Shown: in pieces, positions 52,502 through 60,748 of the stretch
Position numbering within the stretch: position 1 is the stretch's first letter
Layout: every line of letters starts with the position of its first letter
Source of the DNA: Elioraea tepidiphila DSM 17972
GTDB taxonomy: Bacteria; Pseudomonadota; Alphaproteobacteria; Acetobacterales; Acetobacteraceae
Direction: 5' to 3'
DNA: 64,000 nucleotides
Assembly (NCBI RefSeq): GCF_000378465.1
Contig: NZ_KB899910.1
Coordinates: 248,001 to 312,000, forward strand
Program-made: the position numbers and the translations under genes
The notes under the pieces: model-generated
What the model was told of the DNA's origin: nothing
What the model saw: only the letters and a program-made list of their open reading frames with translations
Database searches by the model: none

Positions 52502-52965
52502 GCCTCGCCCTCGTCACGATCGCCGATCGGCCGGATCTCGCGACCATCGTCGGCGAGTGGACGTGGCGTGCATGGGGCCGCGCGCAGGGCGAGACGCTGG
52601 ACCAGCGCACCGCCAAGATCGCGGGTCGCACGGCGCGGATCGGGCTGGAGCAGTGCGTTGTCGCGCTGATCGACGGCGAGCCCGCCGGCACGGCGTCGCT
52701 CACGGCCGAGGACAGCGATGCGCGGCCCGACCTCTCACCGTGGCTCGCGAGTGTCTATGTCGTGCCGCGCTTCCGCGGCGCAGGGATCGCGCCCTTATTG
52801 GTGAAGGCGGTGGAGGCTGCGGCCTGGCGCGCGGGATATCCGCGGCTCTGGCTGTTCACGGATGGGCAGGTCGATCTGTACGCGTCACTCGGCTGGACCG
52901 AGCACGGCGTCCTGCACGATCACGGCAAGCCGTATGTGCTGATGCGGCGCGACCGCCGCGTATAG
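52498..52965 (+). CDS. GNAT family N-acetyltransferase
   Basis: A 155-residue acetyltransferase. The acetyl-CoA binding strand-loop is VYVVPRFRGAGIAPLLVKAV near residue 87, with the R/Q-x-x-G-x-A/G pattern, followed by LWLFTDGQVDLYASLGWTEH. The ATG overlaps the DUF3833 stop. The acceptor is unknown; family members modify small amines, antibiotics or proteins. Confidence 0.85.
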   Translation: MSLALVTIADRPDLATIVGEWTWRAWGRAQGETLDQRTAKIAGRTARIGLEQCVVALIDGEPAGTASLTAEDSDARPDLSPWLASVYVVPRFRGAGIAPLLVKAVEAAAWRAGYPRLWLFTDGQVDLYASLGWTEHGVLHDHGKPYVLMRRDRRV

Positions 52966-52966
52966 C

Positions 52967-53269
52967 TCAGCGCTCGGCATCCACCACCAGGGCCGTGGCC
53001 GGGAAGGCCGGATCCTGGCCGCGCGCATAGGCCTCGAGCACGCGCTCGGACGGGATCTTGCGCTGGACCTCGCCCTGCGCATCGAAGAACTCGATGACCA
53101 CCATCGAGGCCTTGAGGTCGAAGCGCATCGCCGGATTGGTCAGGGGCACGGCCTTGCCGACGGTGGTCTGCGGCATGGCGGCAATGTCGTCGGGCATGGC
53201 CGCGGGAACCGCGCGCGCCATGGGCGAGGACGGCGGAAGGGAGACCGGACGGGTCGCTTCAACGATCAT
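52967..53269 (-). CDS. Hypothetical protein with a distant FlaG-like C-terminus
   Basis: A 100-residue protein starting MIVEATRPVSLPPSS (ATG 53269). The first half is Pro/Ala-rich and probably disordered; the second half, VVIEFFDAQGEVQRKIPSER near residue 55, is reminiscent of the FlaG pattern in which a D-x-x-GEV-x-R-x-IP motif ends the protein. The resemblance is short and there are no other flagellar genes here. It is convergent with the acetyltransferase gene, two bases apart. Confidence 0.5.
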   Translation of the reverse strand: MIVEATRPVSLPPSSPMARAVPAAMPDDIAAMPQTTVGKAVPLTNPAMRFDLKASMVVIEFFDAQGEVQRKIPSERVLEAYARGQDPAFPATALVVDAER

Positions 53270-53397
53270 CGTATGCCTGCCTGGGCCAAGGCCCTCCTTG
53301 GGCGGTGACGCCGTGTCCACGTCGCCTGGCCGACGCGGCGCGACCGCTGGCTAGACGACGCCAGTGGGCAGACTGGAGGATAAACGTAAAGGAAGGG

Positions 53398-53847
53398 TTA
53401 ACGCGCAGCGACGCGGCGTGCGATCGCCCTGATGGCCATGCCCAGAAGGGGAAGCCGTGCGTATACCTGCATTCCGGCGTCCCAGTGATCGACATGGGCG
53501 GACACGAGCCCGTCCGGTGCGAAGCCGATCTCGCTCACGCCGTCGATCGTCCGCGCCCCGCCACCGCGGCCGTAGCTGAAGGTCCAGCGCAGATACCCGG
53601 CAGCGATGCCGAGCGCATGGTCGGTGACGACGAAGCGCGGCTCGGCGACGGTTGCGAACATGTGCCGCAGCATGCGCTCGAAGGCGTCGCGACCACGGAT
53701 CTCCTGGAACGGATCGCGGAAGCGGATGTCCGCGGCAGCGAGCCCGACCAGCGTCGGGACCGTCTCCGGCGTCAGCCCCTGCCAGGCCTCGCCCCACGCC
53801 CTGAGCGCGCCGGCGCGCGGATCGCGCGCCAGGTCCTCGAATCTCAT
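53398..53847 (-). CDS. Nuclear transport factor 2-like (SnoaL-type) protein
   Basis: A 149-residue NTF2-fold protein. The N-terminal helix LRAWGEAWQGLTPETVPTLV leads to AAADIRFRDPFQEIRGRDAF near residue 37 and the strand pair YLRWTFSYGR and HVDHWDAGMQVYARLP, a typical NTF2-like cup. Such proteins bind or isomerise small hydrophobic molecules. Genes of this type follow SDR and photolyase genes in alphaproteobacterial light-stress clusters. ATG overlaps the SDR stop; it ends the five-gene leftward operon. Confidence 0.82.
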   Translation of the reverse strand: MRFEDLARDPRAGALRAWGEAWQGLTPETVPTLVGLAAADIRFRDPFQEIRGRDAFERMLRHMFATVAEPRFVVTDHALGIAAGYLRWTFSYGRGGGARTIDGVSEIGFAPDGLVSAHVDHWDAGMQVYARLPLLGMAIRAIARRVAAR

Positions 53848-54623
53848 CGTCGTTGTGTCGTCCGTCCCACCACCGGGAAGTATAGCGCATAGGGCAGGAT
53901 GCGCATCAGCTTCAGGATGGCCGCGAAGCGGCGCGGGAAGGCGATCTCGAAGCGGCCGCGCGCGAGCCCGTCGGCGATCCGTTTCGCCGCGGCCTCGACC
54001 GGCATCAGGAACGGCATCGGGAAGTCGTTGCGGTCGGTCAGCGGCGTCTTCACGAAGCCCGGGTTGATGACGTTGATCATCACGCCCGTCTGGTCGAGGT
54101 CGAATTTGAGGCTCTCGGCCATGGCGATCAGTGCGGCCTTGGTGGCGGAGTAGGCGATCGCGCGCGGCAGGCCGCGATAGCCGGCGACCGAGGAGACGAT
54201 CGCGATCTGGCCCGTGCCGCGCGCGATCATCGCCGGCATGACGGAAGCGAGCGCGATCGCGGTGCCGTCGATGTTCACCCGCACCTGGCGCGAGAAGGCA
54301 TCGAGATCGAAGCGTTGGGCGCTGTCGTGGATGTAGGTGCCCGCGTTCAGCACCGCGAGCGCGATCGGCCTGCCGGTCTCGGTCTGCGCGCGGTGCACGG
54401 CCGCGGAGACCGCCTGGGCATCGGTGACATCGGCCGGTGCGGCGATAACGCGGCCCTTCGCCTCGGCCGCGAGGGCCGCCAGCTCCGCCTCGCGCCGCGC
54501 GGTCGCGACGACGGTCCAGCCGCGTTCGACGAGCTCCAGCGCGAGTTGCCGGCCGATCCCCGAGGAGGCGCCGGTGATCCAGGCGAGCCCGTCCTCGGGC
54601 CTGGCGGGGCGCGGCCTGCTCAT
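53844..54623 (-). CDS. Short-chain dehydrogenase/reductase (SDR)
   Basis: A 259-residue SDR. The NAD(P)-binding motif is ITGASSGIGRQLALEL near residue 16, the NAG motif is in VLNAGTYIHD near residue 91, and the catalytic Ser-Tyr-Lys are in IVSSVAGYRGLPRAIAYSAT followed by KAAL near residue 156. It is coupled by 4-base overlaps to the FeS photolyase before it and the NTF2-like gene after it. A lipid or quinone-like substrate would fit the cluster; this is inference. Confidence 0.88.
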   Translation of the reverse strand: MSRPRPARPEDGLAWITGASSGIGRQLALELVERGWTVVATARREAELAALAAEAKGRVIAAPADVTDAQAVSAAVHRAQTETGRPIALAVLNAGTYIHDSAQRFDLDAFSRQVRVNIDGTAIALASVMPAMIARGTGQIAIVSSVAGYRGLPRAIAYSATKAALIAMAESLKFDLDQTGVMINVINPGFVKTPLTDRNDFPMPFLMPVEAAAKRIADGLARGRFEIAFPRRFAAILKLMRILPYALYFPVVGRTTQRR

Positions 54624-56170
54624 GCCGCGGCCGCCTTGCGCGGAGCGACCCGGTCGAGAAACGCCGTCGCCTGACGCCGCATCGCCGCCACCTTCGCGCC
54701 GTCCATCCGATCCATGGTCCGGTACATCTGCGCCATCCTCGGGTTGCTCGCGAAGCGCGCGCGGTGGCGGGCGAGGAAATCCCAGTAGAGCGCGTTGAAC
54801 GGACAGGCGCGCTCGCCCACCGCCTCGCGCACATCGTAGCGGCAGTGCCGGCAGTGATCGCTCATCCGGTCGATATACTTGCCGGATGCCGCGTAGGGTT
54901 TCGAGGCCATGATCCCGCCATCGGCATGGATCGCCATGCCGTGCGTGTTCGGCAGCTCCACCCACTCGAAGGCATCGGCATAGACGCACAGGTACCAGTC
55001 GTTCACCTCGGCCGGATCGATGCCGGCAAGCAGGGCGAAGTTGCCGGTCACCATCAGCCGCTGGATATGGTGCGCGTAGGCGAGGTCGCGCGTCTGGCGC
55101 ACCACGGCGTCGAGGCACGCCATGCTGCTGTCGGCGGTCCAGTAGAACGCCGGCAGGGACCGGTCCGCGCCGAGCGCGTTCAGCCGCGCGTACTCGGGCA
55201 TCTTCAGCCAATAGAGGCCGCGCACGTATTCGCGCCAGCCGAGAATCTGGCGGATGAATCCTTCGACCGCGTTCAGCGGCGCCCGCCCCTCGCGCCATGC
55301 CGCCTCGGCACCCCGACAGACATCCAATGGCAGCAAGAGACCGAGATTCAGACTGGTCGAGAGCAGCGAGTGGAACAGCGTGCTCTCGCCCTCGGCCATC
55401 GCGTCCTGGTAATCGCCGAACCGCGGCAGGCGGTCGGCGATGAAGCGGTCGAGCGCGGCCTCGGCGTCCTTGGCCGTGACGGGCCAGGCGAACGACTCAA
55501 GCCCGCCCCAATGATCCGGGAACCGCGCCGCGACGAGATCGATCACCTCGCGCGTGATCGCGTCCGGCTCGACGCGGAACGGCGCCGGCGGATGCACGTC
55601 GTCCGGCAGGCGCTTGCGATTCTCGGCGTCCAGGTTCCACCGCCCACCCGCCGGCGCATCGCCGTCCATCAGCAGACCGGTGCGGCGGCGCATCTCGCGG
55701 TAGAAGTACTCCATGCGCAGCGCCTTGCGGCCCTCGGCCCACGCGGCGAACTCGGCAATCGAGCAGATGAAGCGCGTGTCGTCGAGAATCGCCACCGGCA
55801 CGCCGGCCGCCTCTCCCCAGCCGCGCATGTCCTCGCGCACGCGCCACTCGCCCGGCTCGGTCGCGACGATGCGCGTCGGTCGATGACGCGCCACGGCGCG
55901 CATCACCTCGCCGCGCAGGGTCCCGCTGTTGTCCGCATCGTCGAGCCGCACATAGTCCACGCGCACACCGCGCGCGGCGAGCGCGCGCGCGAAGTGCCGC
56001 ATCGCCGAGAGCACCAGCGCGATCTTCTGGCGGTGGTGGCGGACATAGGTGCACTCGCCGATCACCTCGGCCATCAGCACCACGTCGCGCGCCGGGTCGA
56101 GATCGGCGAGGGCCGAGAGCGTGCGCGAGCACTGGTCGCCCAGCACCACGCGCAGGACAGGTTGGCTCAC
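54620..56170 (-). CDS. FeS-containing bacterial cryptochrome/photolyase (FeS-BCP, PhrB-like)
   Basis: A 516-residue photolyase-like protein of the DPRP/FeS-BCP group, whose best-studied member repairs (6-4) photoproducts. The N-terminal antenna domain starts LRVVLGDQCSRTLSALADLD. The C-terminal FAD domain has ILGWREYVRGLYWLKMPEY and TGNFALLAGIDPAEVNDWYL. Four cysteines suit the [4Fe-4S] cluster: one in LDVCRGAEAAW near residue 283 and three in DHCRHCRYDVREAVGERACP near residues 440-460. The gene is in a leftward operon convergent with the operon headed by the class I photolyase. Confidence 0.92.
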   Translation of the reverse strand: MSQPVLRVVLGDQCSRTLSALADLDPARDVVLMAEVIGECTYVRHHRQKIALVLSAMRHFARALAARGVRVDYVRLDDADNSGTLRGEVMRAVARHRPTRIVATEPGEWRVREDMRGWGEAAGVPVAILDDTRFICSIAEFAAWAEGRKALRMEYFYREMRRRTGLLMDGDAPAGGRWNLDAENRKRLPDDVHPPAPFRVEPDAITREVIDLVAARFPDHWGGLESFAWPVTAKDAEAALDRFIADRLPRFGDYQDAMAEGESTLFHSLLSTSLNLGLLLPLDVCRGAEAAWREGRAPLNAVEGFIRQILGWREYVRGLYWLKMPEYARLNALGADRSLPAFYWTADSSMACLDAVVRQTRDLAYAHHIQRLMVTGNFALLAGIDPAEVNDWYLCVYADAFEWVELPNTHGMAIHADGGIMASKPYAASGKYIDRMSDHCRHCRYDVREAVGERACPFNALYWDFLARHRARFASNPRMAQMYRTMDRMDGAKVAAMRRQATAFLDRVAPRKAAAA

Positions 56171-56817
56171 GTGCGCACGTAGCGAATGGTCGAGCCGTCT
56201 TCGCCGGCGAACGACAGGCCCGACCAGGCACCGGCGCGGTCGTACCAGATGTCGAGCGTGAGATCGCCCGAGACGCGGAAGCGTCGCGCCGGTGCCGTGC
56301 TGCCACCGATCGAGATCGCCTCCTCGCCGAGATCCTCGATCGTCGTGCCGAGCAGCCGCCCGCCCTGGGTGTCGATCTTCTGCGTGCGCAGGAAGCGCGC
56401 GTGCCAGTAGGAGGTCGAGGCCGCATCGCCCGGCGCGACGTAACGTCCGCCCTCGGTGCCCTCGACCGCGATCCCGTCGCCCGCGGCGCGCGCCTGCACG
56501 CGATAGGGCCGGCCGTTCCGGTCGGTGCTGCTATCGATCAGCAGCAGCCGCTCGCCCGTCCAGCGCTCCGTGTTGCGGTGGCTGTATCGGTAAACGGGGA
56601 TGCCGAGCACGCGCACGGCGAGCTCGATCGCGATCTCGACCCTGACCGCCTCGCCCTCGGCGGTGAAAGCGAGGGTGTGGGTGCCGATCGCGCTGTCGTT
56701 GCGCAGCACGCGGAAAGCGAGCCGTCCGCTCTCGGGGATCGCCGCGGTCAGCGGCGCGGCCATCAGCGCGCCCGGTGCGAGCGCCAGTCCGGCGAGAAAC
56801 GGTCTCCGTCCGATCAT
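56167..56817 (-). CDS. DUF6134-like exported protein
   Basis: A 216-residue protein with a Tat-like or Sec signal (GRRPFLAGLALAPGALMAAP). The mature part is beta-rich: RLAFRVLRNDSAIGTHTLAF near residue 32, VYRYSHRNTERWTGERLLLI near residue 75, and an Ala/Thr region STSYWHARFLRTQKIDTQGG near residue 135. I recall this as the DUF6134 family, often beside SDR and photolyase genes; the function is unknown and it may bind lipid in the periplasm. Start and stop both overlap neighbours by four bases. Confidence 0.72.
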   Translation of the reverse strand: MIGRRPFLAGLALAPGALMAAPLTAAIPESGRLAFRVLRNDSAIGTHTLAFTAEGEAVRVEIAIELAVRVLGIPVYRYSHRNTERWTGERLLLIDSSTDRNGRPYRVQARAAGDGIAVEGTEGGRYVAPGDAASTSYWHARFLRTQKIDTQGGRLLGTTIEDLGEEAISIGGSTAPARRFRVSGDLTLDIWYDRAGAWSGLSFAGEDGSTIRYVRT

Positions 56818-57536
56818 CCCTTGCTCCTGATGCTTGCGCGCCCGCCATCCACGCCGATCACCTGCCCGGTGATCCAGCCGCTCTCGGCGCCGAGCAGGAA
56901 GGCGGCCAGCGCCGCCGCGTCCTCCGGCTCGCCGAGGCGCGGGATCGGATGCTGGGCCGCGATCGCCTTGGCCATCGCGGCATTGCCGGTGAGCGGCGCC
57001 GCCATGGCCGTGCGCGTCAGGCTCGGCGCAATGCAGTTGACGCGCACCGCGGGGGCGAGTTCCGCCGCCAGCGCGACCGTGAGCCCCTCGACCGCCGCCT
57101 TCACCGGGCCGATGACCGAGTGGTTCGGGAATCCCGCGCGCGCCGCGACCGAGCTGAACAGCACGACAGCCCCCTGCCCGGCTTTCAACGCCTCCGCCGC
57201 CAGGGCGACGGCGCGCGCGGCGGCAAGCACGTTCAGCCGGTAGGCGTCCAGATGATCGGCGCTGGTCACGCGGCCGAGCGGCTTCAGCACGATCGAGCCG
57301 ACGCAGAACGCCAGACCGGAGAGACGTCCATCCGGTGCGGCCGCCGCCACGGTGCGCGCAAGCGCCGTGTCGTCGAGGACATCCGAGACCGAGAACGGCA
57401 CCCCGAGCTCTGCCGCGAGCGCACCGAGGGCCGTGGCATCGCGCGCGGCCAAGTGCACGGGACGGCCCGATCCGACAAGCCGCCGCGCCAGCGCGCCGCC
57501 GATCCCGCCCGTGGCCCCGAACACCAGCACCGTCAC
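56814..57536 (-). CDS. Short-chain dehydrogenase/reductase (SDR), first gene of the FeS-photolyase operon
   Basis: A ~240-residue SDR. The NAD(P) motif VLVFGATGGIGGALARRL is at the N-terminus, the catalytic serine is in VVLFSSVAARAGFPNHSVIG near residue 121, and GWITGQVIGVDGGRAS closes the fold. The catalytic YxxxK is not standard: the position after FPNHS reads VIGPVKAA, so the usual tyrosine appears replaced, which may mean altered or lost reductase activity. Several in-frame GTG codons are possible starts; 57536 follows a GGGGG. It heads the five-gene leftward operon. Confidence 0.78.
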   Translation of the reverse strand: MTVLVFGATGGIGGALARRLVGSGRPVHLAARDATALGALAAELGVPFSVSDVLDDTALARTVAAAAPDGRLSGLAFCVGSIVLKPLGRVTSADHLDAYRLNVLAAARAVALAAEALKAGQGAVVLFSSVAARAGFPNHSVIGPVKAAVEGLTVALAAELAPAVRVNCIAPSLTRTAMAAPLTGNAAMAKAIAAQHPIPRLGEPEDAAALAAFLLGAESGWITGQVIGVDGGRASIRSKG

Positions 57537-57699
57537 CGCACACCCCCGCACTTACGGCGATCACTTGGGCGCGACCGCGCCAGCCGCGAGGCTCCCCTGA
57601 CACGTATGTGATTCCGGCATGGCCCGGGGCAGACGGGCGGGGCCGTTCCGTGCCATGGTCGCCCAGCCGATCCGGCCCCGGGATCCAGCGTCACGTTCC

Positions 57700-58233
57700 A
57701 TGCGCCAGCTTCTGCTTCTCCGCCACGCCAAGTCCTCCTGGGACGATCCGTCGCTGCCGGATCACGACCGCCCCCTGAATGCACGCGGACGGGCGGACGC
57801 CGCCGCCATGGGCAGCGAGATGCGCGGCCTCGGCCTCGCGCCCGACATCGTGCTGGTCTCCTCGGCGCGGCGCACGCAGGAGACGCTGGCGCTGATCGAG
57901 CCGTTCGACGACAGCCCGGTGATCGACACTCTGGAGGCGCTCTACCTCGCACCTGCGCGCAAGCTGCTCGACCTGCTGCACGCGGTGCCCGAGACCGCGC
58001 GCAGCGTGCTGGTGATCGGCCACAATCCCGGGCTGCACAATCTCGCGCTGGCGCTCGCCGGCCCGACGGCGATGGCGCGCGGCGGCATCGATGCGCTGCG
58101 GCTCGCCGAACGCTACCCGACCGCCGCGCTCGCCGAGTTCGCGGTGGCCACACCCTGGTGGGGCCTCGCCGAGGGCAATGCGCGCCTGGTGCGCTTCGTC
58201 TGCCCGCGCGACCTGCCGAAAACCGCGCCGTGA
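57700..58233 (+). CDS. sixA: SixA-type phosphohistidine phosphatase
   Basis: A 177-residue histidine phosphatase. The catalytic RHA motif is LLLRHAKSSWDD near residue 6, with HDRPLNARGRADA near residue 22 and the second histidine in VLVIGHNPGLHNLAL near residue 104. SixA removes phosphate from protein histidines such as phosphotransfer domains. No clear ribosome site precedes ATG 57700; an in-frame ATG at 57619 would add a 27-residue basic leader and cannot be excluded. It overlaps the CHAD gene as GTGA. Confidence 0.88.
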   Translation: MRQLLLLRHAKSSWDDPSLPDHDRPLNARGRADAAAMGSEMRGLGLAPDIVLVSSARRTQETLALIEPFDDSPVIDTLEALYLAPARKLLDLLHAVPETARSVLVIGHNPGLHNLALALAGPTAMARGGIDALRLAERYPTAALAEFAVATPWWGLAEGNARLVRFVCPRDLPKTAP

Positions 58234-59798
58234 GCCCCGACGCCTCAGGTGCCGCGCCGCATATCGAGGCGCCCGAGGCCCGCGTGGTGGTGTTCGAACT
58301 CGCGGTCGCGCCGGAGGCGGCGGCGACGCTGCTGCGCCACCCGGCCTTGGCTGGTCGGCGCCTCGGCCAGGCGCGGAGTGCGGAGGCGACCGTCGTGTTC
58401 CACGACACCGCCGAGGGCGCTCTGGCGGCGGAGGGGCTGGCCCTCGCCGTCGAGCCGCGCGGGCGCGGCGCGGTGCAACGCCTGCTGCGCGGCCTGCCGG
58501 GCGAGGATGCGCGCGTCGAGCCTGCGCGGCCGCCGGCCGCGCTCGCGCAGACCCGCCTCTCCCGCCCCGGACCCGATGCAGCGTCGCTCGTCGGGCTGAT
58601 CCCGAAATCCGCCGAGGGAATGCCATTACCGGCCGCCGCGGCCGCCGCGGGCCGGCGCCACACCCTCCGGCTCGCCGGCGGCATGACCGTGACGCTGTTC
58701 GCCGGACAGCTCCGTGCGGTCGCAGCCGAACGCGACATCGCACGCCTGACGCTTGCCGTGCCGGAGCAGTCGCTTGCCGAGGGACTCGACCTGCTGCGCG
58801 CGCTCGCCGCCGACCGACCGGTCACGGTGCCGGCGGCGAGCCTCGCCGAGGAGGCGCGCGCGGTCGCGCTCGGCGTGCCGCCGCGGCCGCTCTGGCGCGG
58901 CCCGCCGGACCTGACCGGCGCCGCGACCGTGGAGGACGGCGCCCGTCGCGCGATCGGCCAGCTCACGCTCGCACTGCTCGCCGCCGCCCCGGTCGCCGAG
59001 GAAGGATCGAATCCCGAGGGCGTGCACCAGGCGCGTGTGGCGATCCGGCGGCTGCGTTCGGCGCTGACGCTGTTCCGCCCTGCCATCGGCTGCGCGGCCG
59101 TCACCGAACTCAAGGACCGGCTCGGCACGCTGGCCCGCGCGCTCGGCCCGGCGCGCGACTGGGACGTGTTCATCGCCGGCGCGCTCGGCGAGATCGTCGC
59201 GGCGTTTCCACAAGAGCCGGCCCTTGCGAGCCTCGCCCGCGCCGCCGAGGCCGCGCGCGAATCGGCCTATGCGGAGGTGCGCGCCACCCTGGCGGCGCCC
59301 TTCTTCCGGCTGCTGACGCTTGATCTCGCCGCGGCGGTGGCTGCCCCACCCTGGCGCGGCGGCGACGCCGCCGAGGCGGCCGTGCTGCGCGACACTCCGC
59401 TCGAGGACTTCGCGGCCGCTGCGCTCAACCGCCGCTACAAGCGCCTGATGCGCGCGGGCGAGGGCTTCGCGCAGCTCGACATCCCGGCGCTGCATCGGCT
59501 GCGAATCCAGGCCAAGCGCATGCGCTACGCGGGCGAGCTGTTCGGCGGCCTCTACGGGGCGAAGAAGCGGCGGCGGTTCCAGAAGGCGGTCGGCGCGGTG
59601 CAGGACGCGCTCGGCCACCTCAACGACACGGCGGTCGCAGCCGGGCTGATGCGCACGCTTGCCAAGCGCGAGCCGGGCCGCGCCTGGGCCGCCGGGGTGG
59701 TGCAGGGCTGGGTCGCCGCCAAGGCGGCACACGCCCGCGAGGATGCGGCCGAGGCGTGGGAGACCTTCGCCGAGCGCGCGCCGTTCTGGGACGGCTGA
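58230..59798 (+). CDS. CHAD-domain protein with a degenerate CYTH-like N-terminus
   Basis: A 522-residue cytoplasmic protein. The C-terminal CHAD domain (about residues 240-520) is helical with conserved histidines in NPEGVHQARVAIRRLRSALT and DIPALHRLRIQAKRMRYAGE, typical of polyphosphate-binding CHAD. The N-terminal ~220 residues follow the CYTH strand order (VFHDTAEGALAAEGLALAVE) but lack the ExExK triphosphatase signature (the strand reads VVVFELAV), so catalysis is unlikely. The GTG start overlaps the sixA stop. The pairing suggests a role tied to polyphosphate or phosphohistidine signalling, which is inference. Confidence 0.85.
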   Translation: MSPDASGAAPHIEAPEARVVVFELAVAPEAAATLLRHPALAGRRLGQARSAEATVVFHDTAEGALAAEGLALAVEPRGRGAVQRLLRGLPGEDARVEPARPPAALAQTRLSRPGPDAASLVGLIPKSAEGMPLPAAAAAAGRRHTLRLAGGMTVTLFAGQLRAVAAERDIARLTLAVPEQSLAEGLDLLRALAADRPVTVPAASLAEEARAVALGVPPRPLWRGPPDLTGAATVEDGARRAIGQLTLALLAAAPVAEEGSNPEGVHQARVAIRRLRSALTLFRPAIGCAAVTELKDRLGTLARALGPARDWDVFIAGALGEIVAAFPQEPALASLARAAEAARESAYAEVRATLAAPFFRLLTLDLAAAVAAPPWRGGDAAEAAVLRDTPLEDFAAAALNRRYKRLMRAGEGFAQLDIPALHRLRIQAKRMRYAGELFGGLYGAKKRRRFQKAVGAVQDALGHLNDTAVAAGLMRTLAKREPGRAWAAGVVQGWVAAKAAHAREDAAEAWETFAERAPFWDG

Positions 59799-59803
59799 GG
59801 GTG

Positions 59804-60748
59804 TCAGGCCGTTCCCGCGCTCGGCCGCACGCCCAGGATATGCGCGATTGCGTAGACCAGGTCCGGCCGATTCAGGGTGTAGAAGTGGAACTCGTCGACA
59901 CCCGCGGCCTGGAGGCGGCGTACCTGCTCGGCCGCCACCACGGTCGCCACCATGCGCCGCGTCTCCGGATCGCCGTCCAGCCCCTCGAACAGCCGCGCGA
60001 GCCAGCCCGGCACCGAGGCCCCGCACATCGCGCTGAACTTCACGACCTGGGCGAAGTTGGTCACCGGCAGGATGCCAGGGACCAGCGGAACGCTGATCCC
60101 AGCAGCGAGACAACGGTCAAGAAACCGGAGATAAACATCTGTATCGAAAAAATACTGTGTGATCGCACGGGTCGCTCCCGCATCGATCTTGCGCTTGAGA
60201 TTGTCAAGATCGGCCTCCGCACTCGCCGCCGCCGGATGGGTCTCGGGATAGGCCGCGACGCTGATCTCGAACGCGCCGATTCGCCCGAGTCCTGCCACCA
60301 GGTCGGCGGCATAGGCATAGCCCTGCGGATGCGGCTCGTAGGTTGTCACGCCGGCGGGCGGGTCGCCGCGCAGCGCGACGATGTGACGGATGCCGGCCTC
60401 CCAGTACGCGCGCGCCACCGCATCGACCTCGTCGCGGGTCGCACCGACGCAGGTGAGGTGCGCCGCGGGTGTCAGCGCGGTCTCGGCCGCGATTCGCGTG
60501 ACCGTCGCATGGGTGCGCTCGCGCGTCGTGCCGCCCGCGCCGTAGGTGACGGAGACGAATCGCGGGGCGAGCGGTTCCAGGCGCCGGATGCAGCTCCAGA
60601 GCTGCTGTTCCAGCGCCTCGGTCTTGGGCGGGAAGAACTCGAAGGAGAGCTTCGGCACTGGCAGGGCGGGGTCGCCGATCGGCGGCACGGCGCCACGCGG
60701 GCCGGCGGCCCAGCGCGCAAGCACGGAGGGGGAGGTCACAGCGGTCAC
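59804..60748 (-). CDS. metF: Methylenetetrahydrofolate reductase
   Basis: A 314-residue MTHFR that reduces 5,10-methylene-THF to 5-methyl-THF for methionine synthesis. Family marks are LSFEFFPPKTEALEQQLW near residue 34, VSVTYGAGGTTRERTHATV near residue 62, HIVALRGDPPAG near residue 120, and ITQYFFDTDVYLRFLDRC near residue 195. The GTG at 60748 has AGGAG eight bases upstream, so an in-frame ATG at 60862 is not needed. Positions 60107-60170 use AT-rich codons unlike the rest of the gene. It is convergent with the CHAD gene. Confidence 0.92.
   Translation of the reverse strand: MTAVTSPSVLARWAAGPRGAVPPIGDPALPVPKLSFEFFPPKTEALEQQLWSCIRRLEPLAPRFVSVTYGAGGTTRERTHATVTRIAAETALTPAAHLTCVGATRDEVDAVARAYWEAGIRHIVALRGDPPAGVTTYEPHPQGYAYAADLVAGLGRIGAFEISVAAYPETHPAAASAEADLDNLKRKIDAGATRAITQYFFDTDVYLRFLDRCLAAGISVPLVPGILPVTNFAQVVKFSAMCGASVPGWLARLFEGLDGDPETRRMVATVVAAEQVRRLQAAGVDEFHFYTLNRPDLVYAIAHILGVRPSAGTA

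Noticed and set aside
52967-53269. Naming the small leftward gene flaG.
   Set aside because: The resemblance is limited to about 20 C-terminal residues and there are no flagellar genes in the window.
57537-57699. An RpoE/ECF11-type promoter (TGATC close to TAAGT) upstream of the leftward SDR operon.
   Set aside because: On the minus strand TGATCGCCGTAAGT occurs, but only three or four bases separate the two parts instead of about seventeen.
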